Assembly (NCBI GenBank): GCA_001972305.1
Contig: BDDD01000724.1
Span: 124,001 to 188,000 of the forward strand
Length of the DNA stretch: 64,000 nucleotides
Direction of reading: 5' to 3'
Origin: Cephalotus follicularis
Taxonomy: Eukaryota; Streptophyta; Magnoliopsida; Oxalidales; Cephalotaceae
In this document: piece after piece, positions 13,041-24,500 of the stretch
Layout of the letters: the number at the start of each line of letters is the position of its first letter
Numbering within the stretch: the first letter of the stretch is position 1
Made by a program: the position numbers and the translations under genes
Notes under the pieces: generated by a model
The model's database searches: none
What the model was told of the DNA's origin: nothing
Seen by the model: the letters and a program-made list of their open reading frames with translations, nothing else

Positions 13041-13047
13041 ATTTATA
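13041..13047 (-). promoter_or_regulatory. Likely TATA box of LTR C1
   Basis: The minus strand reads CCTATAAATACTGC. The next 150 bases on that strand are purine-rich (GAAAGAAGAAGAGAGG...), as in plant LTR leaders, and the palindrome cluster lies 100-330 bp upstream. This fixes the LTR orientation as minus. Confidence 0.6.
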
Positions 13048-13143
13048 GGGGAGTAACAACCGCCTTCGTTTTGTCATTTTCTCCATCAAGTCAACACGTG
13101 TCCTCTTCTTTCGTCCGTTGCTTGACACGCGTCATTTTTCTTA

Positions 13144-13370
13144 AAGCGTCGGAGGTTAAGCACTAAGCGTCGCCGCTTAAACCCCAAAGTGCTGCCGCTT
13201 TGCCATCTAAGCGCTGCCTGTTGACACGTAACAAAGGAAAAATAATGCTTGAAAGCGTCGCCGCTTTCTCCATTAGACTGTAACAAACTGTCGATGCTTT
13301 AACTCACAAATTCGGTCCCACAAAAGAAGCCAAACCGTCGATGCCTTAAAATAACTGTCGACGCTTTGTG
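13144..13370 (-). repeat. GTCGAC palindrome cluster in C1 (AAGC dialect)
   Basis: Seven to eight copies of AAAGCGTCGCCGCTTT-type sequence, including near-perfect dyads AAAGCGTCGCCGCTTT and CTGTCGACGCTTT. On the element strand the cluster is just upstream of the likely TATA box, in U3. Confidence 0.8.
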
Positions 13371-14179
13371 GTACAAAACGCACAACGACAGTGCGCACAC
13401 AACACCACCTTGGAGCAAGCACAGATACATTTCCAGTCCAAAAAAAATATCCAAATTAAATTTTCTTCTAAAGGCGTTGCCCCCAAGCCCCTTCCCGCTA
13501 TCCAGGAAGCAGGACCCCCCGTCCGCTCACCGGGAAACGGAACCCCCAAATCACCCCGAGCGTTAGGGTCATATTACGGGTCCCTTGTAGCATGTGATAA
13601 TCTCAACAACAGAAGTCATATTTCCATAAATAATATCTCTAATGAAAATTTTGGGTCATTACAGTGACAGCACATTCTGTGGTGAGTCACAGCGAGTCTC
13701 TGGCACCATTGTGTAGATCGGCCAATTTGGAGCCTGTTGGTGGCGCGGCTGGAGCCCTTGTGCGTTGGCCTAAATCTGGTTGTACCTTCGGTGATGATGG
13801 TGTTTTATTCATGTGTGTAAAGTGCAACGAAAACGTATATTCCATGCAGCGTGAAGAATGTGGCACAGGATAGGAAGTTTCCAAGCTCAATTATTAACAT
13901 GTAGGTTATACTATCTGCTTGCATTCATGCATTTGAATGAATAGTATGGACTGTTATTGTTATGGATTGATGAGTGTATGGATATATTGGATATTGTATA
14001 TGTGTATGATGGGCTGAATGAAGAATGGAGAGGAGTTGATCTTCTGCTCTCTCTCAATTCAAGGGTTATGGAAAATCGATTTATGAACTATTTTACAGCA
14101 ATTGGAATTATTTTATGGATTTTGGACATGATTTCCACTGAATTGTGAACTGTTACCAGAATTACTATTTCTGTCAAAA

Positions 14180-14370
14180 CCGTTGATGCTTTATGCCTTC
14201 AAAACTAAACCCGTCGATGCTTTACGCCTTTAATACTAAACCCTTCGCGGCTTTGCATTCTTTCCTTTGAAACCAATGATGCTTAACATTAAGCGTCGAC
14301 TCCCAGCACAGACAGTCGAGGCTTAGATGCTAAGCTGTGATGCCAAGTGCTAAGCGTCGATGCCTAATGC
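14180..14370 (+). repeat. GTCGAC palindrome cluster in B3
   Basis: Repeated ACCGTTGATGCTTTATGCC and AAGCGTCGACTCC forms, about nine copies, most with mutated cores. The flanks belong to the AAGC..GCTT dialect. Confidence 0.7.
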
Positions 14371-14674
14371 CCTGCCTTAGCTGAATTTAATAGTTTTACA
14401 TAGTTTCCGATTTCAAACAGTTTTCTCCCCAAACGGATTCCATAGGCAGCCTCACTAAGGCCTTGTAACCTATGGAAATCCTCTTTTGTCACTTTTAATC
14501 TCCAAATCACTTTCCAAATGGATCTTTAAAGAGAAGTTTAATAAATGGATTTTTCAACATTCAATGGATTTCAATAAATGGTTAGGATGTCTCGATTGGG
14601 ACTTCTGGACGCGGATATCCTAGTTGAACTTTCTCTCCATTGTTTTAGAACTCTGATAGGGACCAGCAAAATGG

Positions 14675-14790
14675 AAAATCATTTATGGTTATGGAAAATG
14701 GTTTATGGTTATGGAAAGATGATTTATGGTTATGGAAAATGGCTTATGGTCATGAAAAATGATTATGGCTATGGAAATGGGTTTGAAATG
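14675..14790 (+). repeat. Minisatellite of TTATGGTTATGGAAAATGG units
   Basis: Five to six imperfect copies of a 17-21-bp unit in B3. ATGG-rich sequence continues less regularly to about 15300. An open frame here (Tyr/Gly/Met repeats) is a by-product of the repeat. Confidence 0.75.
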
Positions 14791-16146
14791 GTTTTGACAG
14801 ATATGGATCCTATGTGATCCTTTGTGGTAGGTCACTATCTTTGAAATGAAAATATGGTTATGGACTATGGGTATGGTACGACTATGATTGATGGATTGTT
14901 ATGGATGAGACCTTACAGGATAACCCATTCATAATCTTCATTTTCGTCATGAAGAATTATGGATGTAGGCCACATATTATGGTTATGGAATCCTCCATTT
15001 TTGGGTGACTTGAGCAATCACCGCATTGTTGCCGGATATGGTATGGTATGGTTACAGACATGTCTTAGCTCTCAGAGATCTCTATTATGGTATAGGCTAG
15101 TTACCTTATATAGGATACTAGCATTATGGTATGGTATGGATTATGGGTCGGTGTTATCCTATGCTTCATACGGCAATGACACGGAGAGTTTATAGATGAT
15201 GGAGGTACTATCTCGGGCCAGAGAGGCAAAGGAGTACTTAACCCTATGGATTGATTGTCCCCATGGATGGTTATGGATTGCTTTTATGGAGTGTCTACAG
15301 CCCTATGGACTTTGATGTGATTAGGACCAGCCAAGTATAACACCGTTTAGGGACGGTTGGTACTCTGAAGCTGTCCGCAATTGGCATTAATGCATATAAC
15401 ATGCTATGCATATATATATATGGTTATACTGATGCATACATTGTATACTGTTATACTGTTGCATACAGCACATATAGTATACCTACATGACTATATGTCG
15501 CTGACCCATTTGATTGTAATGAAATGCGTCAGGCCCAGATCATGGATTGCAGTGAGATAGATCGGGATGGATGGCATTTGAGATAGATCTTGAATAGCAT
15601 GATGCTTGATATCTTTTGTGTTCATGGATTTGCTTATATGAGATTGTATAAAAGGGCCCCGTTTATATAAATTTTATTGTATGGATTGTCATAAGTCTTG
15701 ATAATGTATAAGAGACAATCTAGAGATGATATGAGAGACATGTTTTATTTCAGCTATCAACTTGCCGACATGTGGCAGTGCTTAATATATGTGTGTTGAT
15801 GTATTGGATATGGATTCATTATTTGAGGTATTGGAATATGTGTATTTCTGGATTTCCTCCTACGGGAGTGTGGATTGTTGAGGGTTAAGCCCAGCATATA
15901 AATTGTGTTTTCTTTTACAGGGGTTATAGTCCGATAAGCGGATACTACATGCCCGATTTTCGTAAAATTATAAGAGTTAGTTTTTATATGAATTGTTTAT
16001 TCCGTTGAGGTAATATGATTGGTTAAAGTTTTAAATTTATAGCACTTTTTAGAAAATGAACTTTATGATATGAAAAAAATGCAAGGGCAGGTATATCACG
16101 TGTCGAGTCGTGGGGGTTTCCTCACGGTTCGGGGCTTGACATTGAC

Positions 16147-16172
16147 AATATATATATATATATATATATATA
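16147..16172. repeat. (TA)n microsatellite
   Basis: A run of about 13 AT dinucleotides directly after the right end of LTR B3, at the left edge of the gag relic. Confidence 0.9.
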
Positions 16173-16189
16173 AACATATGTAATTGAAA

Positions 16190-17915
16190 AACTGCCATTG
16201 ATTATAATAAAGAACATCATTTAATGAACTATAATGTTTATTACAAACTATTGTTATTACAAGATAACACGACTTGCTGTACTTATCCCTAAATGATTTT
16301 CTGAAATTAAGGTTGTTTGCAAACTCCTTGACAGCCACTGTCTTCACATGGTTTATTAAACCCCCAAACTCTGTCCATTCATGGTAAGAAATGGAATTGC
16401 AATTCCATACCTAGTTCTACCACGGTGAACTAGAGATATCCATGGTTGATCTTTCTCGATTAGCCCAAGTTACCGGTGAATTAACCGTAGCCTACATAGC
16501 CAGGTTTTAAAAGGATAGGAATAGTTGCTAGGTTGTGCTTCCTGAATAAGAATTTGTGTGGTTGACTCAAAATGGTCTCGACATTGAACTTAGGAAAAAA
16601 ATTAAAGGAATGAATTTTAGGGATTTGTTTGACTTATCAACAAAAGTAGCTAGGTATGAAAACTTGCTAAAAGAGGAAGCACAGAGACGAAATTCGTCTC
16701 ATGGAACTTATTGCCAAGATCCAAACTTTGAGTTGGCAATAGGAGAAATTATAGAAGATAAGCCGTTCATTTGCCCACTGTTGGCTAGAAATGACAAACG
16801 GCTAGAATCCTTTAACGCCAAATAGAGTGCCTACGAAGTTGGGAGGCATTACTCGCTTGATATCTCTAGAGCTAGTGAGATTTTTGACTTTTTGATGTCT
16901 AATGGGTATATTTTCCTACCAATCGAACATAAACTACCAAAGGCTAAAGAGATGAAAAAAAAGACTATTGTAAATATCATGATTCTTGGAAGCATTCAAC
17001 TGCTAATTGCCTTGTATTTAGTAATGTGATTCAGGAGAAAGTTGATAAAGGAATAATAAAATTTCGAGAATGTGGTAAAGAATCGGTTTGAGTTGACATC
17101 AATCCTTTCTCGACCGTAGCCATTAACGTGGGAAACGCAAACCTGAGGTATTTATCACAACAAAGCGATGGTTTTGGTTTCAGATGGCATAAGAAGGTTG
17201 AACCAGAGAGGGATCTAATGGAATTCATTAGAAACAAACAAAGAATGGAGGGCTATTGTATTCACTACTGTGGCAATCCATCAATGCAACATCAATAGAT
17301 GCAGCAATGGCCAATGGTGCAAAATCGACCGACACAGTAGAGACGATGCCCTCGCTACCACTAATCAATGAACCAATCCACAATCGGCAGTTCCAACAAA
17401 ACCCATCAAGAAACTTCCCTATGAAATGATGGAACCTTTATGAGAATACGGAGAGCCAGAATTTTGGAGATGCAAGGCAATCTCAGAACATAAACATACA
17501 CATTGATCAGTCAAAGGTTGTTATGCGGCCGAGAATAGTCGCCCCTCCCAATCTTCCGCAGAGTCAGAATCGGAAGAAGTTAGAACATAGAAAGTTTTAA
17601 ACACCTATGACAAAAACTTAAAAAAGAAGATTCCAAAGGAACGTGGCTACCGCTAGAAGAATCCAAATAACTAAGAATCAGCCAAAGAGCATCTTTAACA
17701 GAGCTGTCAAAGCAAAGGCCGATGGTGCGAAATTAGTCTATGACCAATGGGTGAATCCCAACAAAATAGAAAAGCCTCAAGAGCCTGAAGGACCTCTGGA
17801 TTCTAGAAGCGCAAGTAATTCTTGGCTAGTGCTTAGAGAAATTCAAATAGAAGAGATGATCCAGGAATTGTATGGTGAAAAGAAAGACCCAGAATGCGAA
17901 CCCAAACAAAAGATC
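16190..17915 (+). pseudogene. Element L: gag relic of a second Ty3/gypsy lineage
   Basis: Decayed gag of the type found in plant non-chromovirus gypsy elements (Tat/Athila group; the assignment is an inference). Pieces in order: FANSLTATVFTW...SVHSW (about 16310-16370), LSRLAQVTGEL, a well preserved run around QNGLDIELRKK (16556-16822), then EIFDFLMSNGYI, a zinc-knuckle-like CKYHDSWKHSTANC (about 16965-17010), NVIQEKVDKGI and DINPFSTVAI. The order and spacing fit one gag protein, with a frameshift near 16960 and stops at 16822, 17088 and elsewhere. From 17300 to 17915 similarity fades; a basic stretch may be the gag end. S inserted at 17916 and cut off the rest. 16142-16190 shows only AT-rich sequence. 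Confidence 0.75.
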
Positions 17916-18078
17916 TATTGACATTGTTGTCTCAATCATAATTTTAATGATAACATATTTGCATATAATCATTATTTCGCTTTTGTGCAACATGTTAGAA
18001 ATGCTAAAAATTATGAGATATTACAAACAAAGAAGAATTTCTTGGGAAAACAGGACAAAACGCATATAGTTACCAAGT

Positions 18079-18540
18079 AACCGTCAATGCTTAGGCAAAC
18101 CGTCGAAGGTCACACTTAAACCGTCAGCAGTTAAGCAATTTGGTCTAAGCTAATGTGTCTAAAGTGGCGACACTTATCTCAACACAGTCAGCGCTTAGAT
18201 CCAAAAAGAGCCAACTGATAAGAAGGCCATGCCAGCACCTTGATATAGTGGATTCACGAAGTTGCTCAAACCCTTTAAGTGGTGACGCTTACAGGAAACC
18301 GTTCGTGCTTTATGCAAACCGATGACAAGGTTCACTAAGACTCAATGTTTAAGGAGTCAAGATTGAATAACGCTACAAACCGAAGACGCTTTACTGAAAG
18401 CAGCAGTGCTTTGCTAAGCTCAGAGATGAAGAGGCCAAATCGACGAAGCTTAACTGGGAAGATTCAAAATTAAGGCGTAACGGTAACATCGATGCTTTAA
18501 GCGCGGATGCTTAGATCGAAATCGGTGATGCTTTAAGTGT
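18079..18540 (+). repeat. GTCGAC palindrome cluster in S 5' LTR (mutated)
   Basis: About 15 degraded copies of ACCGTCAATGCTTAGG-type sequence upstream of the TATA box. Cores are mostly TCAATG, TCGATG or GTCAGC; compare the cleaner copies in the solo LTR at 57367-57617. The decay agrees with S being the older insertion. Confidence 0.7.
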
Positions 18541-18647
18541 GAGATTGCCATCTGCTCAATCTTATCAACACTGATTTAAAGCCAATATTTTCTCAAATGT
18601 CTCCAATGGCTCTCAAATGTCTCCAACGGATGTATTTTGCTGAACAC

Positions 18648-18653
18648 TATAAA
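18648..18653 (+). promoter_or_regulatory. Likely TATA box of S 5' LTR
   Basis: ACTATAAATTG lies about 100 bp downstream of the palindrome cluster and about 60 bp before an AACACAACAATC leader. The solo LTR has CTATAAATACAAG at the same position (57730-57737). Confidence 0.6.
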
Positions 18654-19079
18654 TTGAAGGCTTGAATGGGTTGAAAAAACACAACTATCAACACAACAAT
18701 CTTTCATAGCAAAATTTTCTCAAGTTCAAGAGCTTCATAGTCTTTATAAAAGTTTTTATTCTTTAATCTGGAGTGGTTGTAAAGTGAGCTTATTTAGTCA
18801 ATATCCAAGCTTATAGAGGTTATATAAAATCAGCAAACAACCTTGCATTACTTTGATTATTAAGGAGAGTGAACCCTCAATACACTTTGGTTAGAAAGTG
18901 TATGTGATGGTGTAATATCCCGTGTTTCTGTATAAAGTTTTCAGACCTCTTTGATCTTTTTTGTGTGGGTTGTCGATTTTTTTTCAGTTTGTTGACTGCC
19001 CATTTTTGGTTTGTTTTGCTCTTGGTTGGGCTAAGTAGGTTTTAGCCTTAGCCTAGTGGGTTTTGATAGCAAGACTATA

Positions 19080-19269
19080 TGTCACACCCGTTCCCTACAA
19101 CAACCAATATCCTACCGAGAACGGATATGACGTTCCACATGACAACTTCCTTTCGGAAGTCACCACATGGTTTATCTATATTAATAGAAATTTCTAAAAT
19201 GCTATCCACCAATTTGCGCGCTCACGTGTTTTGCACGTCGACCTCGTAAAAGTGACACGGGGTGTTACA
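19080..19269 (-). repeat. E 3' LTR, short form (190 bp), probably internally deleted
   Basis: On the minus strand it starts TGTAACACCCCGTGTCAC and ends GGGAACGGGTGTGACA. After 95 bp identical to the right LTR it jumps to a sequence I did not find near the right end. Either the 3' LTR lost its middle, or the two ends have different histories. A TAGAAATTTCTA palindrome lies at the break. Confidence 0.6.
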
Positions 19270-22200
19270 ATCTCCCCCCCTTAAGAAATTTCGTCCCCGA
19301 AATTTACTCACATCACAGGATGAGGAAATGTGAATACATGTCTGCTCATTTCTTCCATAGTCTCACAAGAAGTATCTATCACATGATCTCTCTTAAAGAA
19401 CTGATCTCGTATGTCATGAATCTGTACTGGTACACTCTCAACATCAATATATAGATACATTCTAGTTCTGTAAATAAGTTGAATTGGTAGACTAACGCAC
19501 CAATACATATATGGTCTCGAACGATCCAATGCCGTTGGGACTGAGCCTTTCGCAGCTTTCTAACTGAATCACTCTTGTACCGTGATGCCCATAGAAACAC
19601 TTTTCATCCAGCTGAAACTTCATATTTACGCGACATCTGATTACGTACTCCTCACCGATACTATCCCAACATGAGTACCTCATGTTGCCAGCCACACAAC
19701 ATTCATGGAGATATCATGCCACTAGCCTGTGTCTATGAAAGTCATATGACAAACCCATCTTAGAACTATTCTCGCTCAAGCGCCTAACTTCGAAGTTTCA
19801 ATGGAATCCGATGCACTAGTGCTGGTATGATCGCACCCTCAAAGTGTACTAGATCGTAGGCGCAGAATCGATATAATGTGTCATATGGGTAGGCCATTCC
19901 AGAATGACTCACATCACATCGTCCTTTAGTTATGTCCGTGTCTGTCATACAATGAAGTCCATCGTGACATGTTACCACATGATGTCAAAAACCATATGAG
20001 CTATGCATTGAAGCCAACATGCAAGTTTACAGGGTCAACGAGGTACACGAGCATCATACGCGTCGAGCGACAACGCTTGAACAGCGAATAAGGAACGAAG
20101 TCCCATGTCTATTCCATATCCCGTATCCAACTGCACGAGAAAGGTCTAGTAGCCCACAACACGTCGAATGAACAATGTATGCTTGAAACACACAAACCAA
20201 TACACGGTCAGCCATCGCCTGAAAAGGCATCGGACAAAAATATTCCGAGGGACAATGGGATCCCGTTTCATAGGTATGTAGCACAAGATCTCAACGCAAT
20301 CCACCAATAGCAAGGATGTCCGAAGACAAAACTGAAAAGGCATGCGTATCGATCGATCGATGAATCAATATGGAGCCAACCGAGCCACGCAATCAGAATC
20401 CTGCTCAAGCGCCCGTACGTATACAAGCAAGAAGTTATCTGGACGAACCACAATTCAAAACGATGAATAGTCAACGTCAAATGTGTGGAAACGTCGTGAG
20501 AATCCCATGCTAGCTCTGTTAGGCGTGATGTAAGAATGAGTAAAAACTCCTGGTACGGATAATCAAGGCTGTCGATCGAAACATAGTGTACAAAATGCAC
20601 AAGCTCAAGGCACCATAAAGGCAGGTTGCACATGCTCATGTCACCATGCGTACAAAACGCAAGCATACGCAGAAGAACGTGTACATAATTACACAGACAA
20701 GCCTCGTGCAAGCACCGCATTATGCACGCGTAACCGCCAAGCAAGCAGCAAAAAAAGTGCACATAATAGCATGCGTAAAAACTCGTAGTGTGGACAACGA
20801 ATGCATCGTCTACATAAAATGCACACGAGCGCACATCAAGATGCACGTACAACAGCCAAGCGCACACAATTGCATTACTAGTACAAGGGTACAACAATCA
20901 TAGCATACTCTTCCGCTTGAGAATATAAAGCAGCTGCAATTGCTTGAAGTTTCACTGTTGCACCGCATTGAGTTGCTGGTATGTTGAGCATCTCGTTATC
21001 AAAACTGCGATATTTCTCTTCATGTTGTTCTGCCAGAAGTGCTCCCTCAAGTGACGACACACTTGGTATTATAAGAATATATCGCATAAGGTGAACTATA
21101 GCCTTCACAAGGTTTTACGTTTGACGGTTTCATTGTGCGACGGACATAACTTGTCCCCATACATTAGCGTTCCATCGTCTCAAAGCGAGCAGTCAGTGCG
21201 ATTACAGTTCTATCACCGAGCATCGCTGATCCGGTTCTGTAATATCGGTCTCTCCCGAAGAGCAGACGATAGAGCTATCATGCGTAAGGCTGATAGGATC
21301 ACGTGCATTGATCTAAAAACTCATCCGAAGATAAGCAGGAGAAGTACAAAACTTCTAACTGAAAGAATCAGTAATCACGTTGCCTTGGGTATTCGTTAAT
21401 GTAATCATAGTCCTTAATCGTCTCCACCGAGCTCTGCTCGAGGTTCGAATCTCTGTCTCTGAAAATCTATGTAGAGCCAGCATTCATCCACAAAAGATGA
21501 TGTCATCTCAAAATAACTCTTATAGACTAAATCCTTCACTATTCTCCGCTAACGGTTCAGCTAAGTACTCAAGCATAAATGTCCTATACTGGTTGCCTGA
21601 ACCTCTTTGACAATTCATCACTGTCAACGATTCGTCACTGCGAAACAACACTAGAACGTATACAAAAACCATAGAGTAGTTCTTTCAATACATTTAGGGT
21701 GTTCTGTCACGAACATCGTGCCTTGATAGCTTACAAAGTCTCGAGTAGCTAGGTTATAGCCCGCTAGAACTCTGTCTCAGACATATCAATTAGTAAAAGG
21801 ACAATAGAGGAGATAACGTCCTCGCGGCTAACTCGGTCGCTAGCCAAACAAAAGATGGTATCCAAGAATATCTCCGATCTCAAAATCCTTATCCTTACAT
21901 CTTATTCTAGCTCTACATCAAACATCTATCTAGTAACCATAAAATATCTTACTATTCATATCCACAACGGGACCATCTTACCGACCACGGGGCATGCTAC
22001 CGAACACATGACATGCAATGCATGATATGCAAGAGTTTAAAAACCTTTTGAAAACGTTTCACTTTAAAAGTCTAGAGAATCCGTCATCGTTTGGAAATTC
22101 TATCAGCCGCCACTCTGCATAAACAATACATATCGTTACGACGTATTCATAGGAAACATAATCTATCGTAATCGGAACTCCGGTCAACCTGCCGAAGTTC

Positions 22201-23125
22201 CGATGTCACCCAAAACCGAGAGTCCATAACCGTTGGTCAACACATTATTGCTCGAAATTCACTGCGACTAGCCCGGGAACAGGCAGCCACTGCCGGCAGC
22301 GAGTTTGACTCACTGAGTCAACTAGCCGGTCAACCAACAATCAAGGTCACTTCACAAAAAAGTCACAAAACCTCCGGGCCTACACGTCGCCGCCCGTAAC
22401 TCGCCGAGAATCGGCGGCTACCGTCGCGCCCGAGCTCCGGCCGAGGCGCCATTGTTCCGGTCTCACCACCCCTGGCATCCACAAGCTCCGGTCTACTCAT
22501 TGGTGGCCGAGACTCGCCCGGAATCGGCGCCAAACGTGGCGCCATAGGCGGCAGCGAGTCGGCTGACACAGTCGACTCAAACAGCCAAAATCCGGCCATT
22601 TCCGGCCGAATCACGCCGCAACAGCCGTCTAAATGGGAAGAGGTGGTCTTCTAGGCCCAGACCGCACCCATCCGCGACGCCAAAAGTGGCGGACGGCGGT
22701 GACAGGGGCCACGGCGCACGGGGAAGAAAGAAGAAAAGAGGAGAGAGAAGGAGAAGGAGGGGGTTACCGGTGGTGGAGAAGCCGCTGGGGTGCTCGCCGC
22801 CTCCTCCCGGTCGCCGGTCTGACTTCTCTCCGGCTCTCTGCATCTCTCTCCCGATCTCCCTGCAACTCTCTCTCAATCTCTCTGTCTCATCTCTTTCTTC
22901 TTCTATACGGGCGCTATGCGCCCGTTGCTTTATTCTTTTTTTCTTTTAAAACAGAAGGTGCACCTGGCACCTTCTGGAAATGCCAGCAGATATATTTTTT
23001 TTTTTACACTAATAACATGATTAATATATGTCTATATTAATAGAAATTTCTAAAATGCTATCCACCAATTTGCGCGCTCACGTGTTTTGCACGTCGACCT
23101 CGTAAAAGTGACACGGGGTGTTACA
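19080..23125 (-). mobile_element. Gypsy-type element E (minus) nested in D, target duplication CTATA
   Basis: TGTCACACCCG... at 19080 to ...GGGGTGTTACA at 23125, flanked by CTATA at 19075-19079 and 23126-23130. The last 95 bp of the left terminal block (19175-19269) are identical to the last 95 bp of the element (23031-23125), so they are two LTR starts. After the left block comes a reversed polypurine tract (TCTCCCCCCCC, 19271-19281) and TTTCGTCCCCGAAAT, so the left block is the 3' LTR. On the minus strand 19400-19310 has a faint gypsy tail (VPVQIHDIRDQFFK). The right LTR is followed (minus) by ATAAAGCAACGGGC, a purine-rich leader and GC-rich sequence to about 22380. I recognise no RT, protease or integrase in 19600-22000. 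Confidence 0.75.
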
Positions 23126-24194
23126 CTATAAATGAATAAAACAATTTTGGCTTTTATTTATTTGTTAAAACCCTATTTCATCATTTTAAAAATCAAAAAC
23201 CCTATTTTTTATATTTTTTTTCTCTTTTGTCTCCTATTATCTCTTTCTCTCCCATCCACCCTCTCTCCCACTCTCTCTTCCATTCAGCTCATACCATCGG
23301 TGTCAGTACCGATATGACACCGACGAAGGTACCGGTCGAACCCCCACGGCCTCCTGAGCACACCAGACGCCATCCCTGCGCCCTCCATCGGCCTTGCTGC
23401 GTGCGCGATTCACTTCTCCCTTCCGCCACTATCGACCGCCATATCTCTGTCTCCGGCTATCGGCACGACAAGGCAAGCCCATATTCGGACTCTTGGCATT
23501 GATATGAAGCGAACCCGACTAGTCCCGACCCTTGGCGACGTCGGTAACGCAGATCGGTGGCAAAGTTAACTACGGTCAAATGCATTCGTTTCGGCTTGAT
23601 GCAGCGGCGCCGTGAAAAATGCGCCCTATATTTGTGCTCCCCGACCTCCAATGCTATAGATCCGACCTTCACTGCTACTGACCGATGACCGCTCATGATA
23701 GTCACACACCGGCCAGAGGCGGTAAGTGAGACCACGCGCGGCAGTCTCCGACGACACGTTTTTGACAGCTTTTCTGACTTCGTTCTCCGCAAATGTGTGA
23801 TCTTTTCCAGTTCCACTACATGATTCTAACTCGGTGCTCCGTTCTGTTTGCTTTTGGTAAACTTTGAACTTTACTCCGTTAAATTCTGTTTTATGTTGAC
23901 TTCTGTATTTCTGTATCTGTTTCTGCGATATTATGAGCTGAATCGGTTTTATGATTCGAAATTGCATAACCTGGACAATCACTTGAATTTAGTGAATTCA
24001 AAATTTATGTTTAGATGAGGCTTCTGTAAATTGGACTTAGCAAACCTATCATTATCTTATATGGTCAATATCAGTGTACAGTGACCCACGAGTCGAGGTC
24101 TGATTTTATTTGTCTGATTTTATTTCAAGTCCTTATGAGAACGATTTTATTTCTGTTATATATTTGCAACAACCGAGGAGCGGTCTAGAGAATT

Positions 24195-24500
24195 ATCGAT
24201 ATATATTCTTGAGGTTATTTTCCTGATTGCATGAGGTACGAATCTTTCATTCTTTGATACTCTTCTATTGATTTTATTAGAGTAAAAAGTTAGTTTTACT
24301 TTTATGAATAAAGTACGGATCTTCGTTTCTGGATACACTCTTATCGATTTTATTAGAGTATAAATTCAGTTTTATTTTGAGAATAAAATACGGATTCTTC
24401 GTTTTGGTTATCATTCGGTTTTATCTGAATTGAATCTGTTTTGTTTTCATGAGATGTACGGATATTCTGCTCTTTGACACTCTCTTCGATTTTATTCAGT
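24195..24500 (+). repeat. Tandem repeat, about 80-90-bp unit, in D
   Basis: Three to four diverged units containing GATTTTATTAGAGTA, AGTTTTA and GTACGGAT-CTTCG. Low-complexity frames here are not genes. Confidence 0.65.

Larger units (their letters stand above)
11242..13663 (-). mobile_element. Solo LTR C1 (minus), target duplication GTGAC
   Basis: A 2422-bp unit running TGTAACGCCCC... to ...GGTCATTACA, flanked by GTGAC at 11237-11241 and 13664-13668. Read on the minus strand it has a promoter-like layout: GTCGAC palindromes, then CTATAAATA at about 13041-13048, then a GA-rich leader. No PBS, polypurine tract or coding region adjoins it, so it is a solo LTR left by LTR-LTR recombination. C2 (45325-47419) is a second copy. 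Confidence 0.92.
10790..16141 (+). repeat. LTR fragment B3 (B family, plus), split by solo LTR C1
   Basis: The right end, TTCGGGGCTTGACA at 16141, and the stretches at 15735-15790 and 15895-15960 align by eye with the ends of the B1 LTRs. The part left of C1 (about 10980-11241) holds a leader-like stretch with GAGTCAACTCAGTGAC that resumes after C1 at 13669. The left edge was not found. B3 and B4 face opposite ways, giving an inverted pair of related LTR ends. Confidence 0.6.

Noticed and set aside
12889-13128. Lys/Arg/Glu-rich open frame on the minus strand
   Set aside because: Translation of the GA-rich leader of LTR C1; no conserved start or domain.
20268-20897. 209-codon open frame on the minus strand in element E
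   Set aside because: Cys/Tyr/His-rich with no recognisable domain, overlaps other open frames on the same and opposite strands, and lies in a transposon interior. Likely chance.
22577-23040. Overlapping GC-rich open frames on both strands, one with a hydrophobic stretch
   Set aside because: GC-rich LTR leader of E; frames on both strands and no family resemblance.
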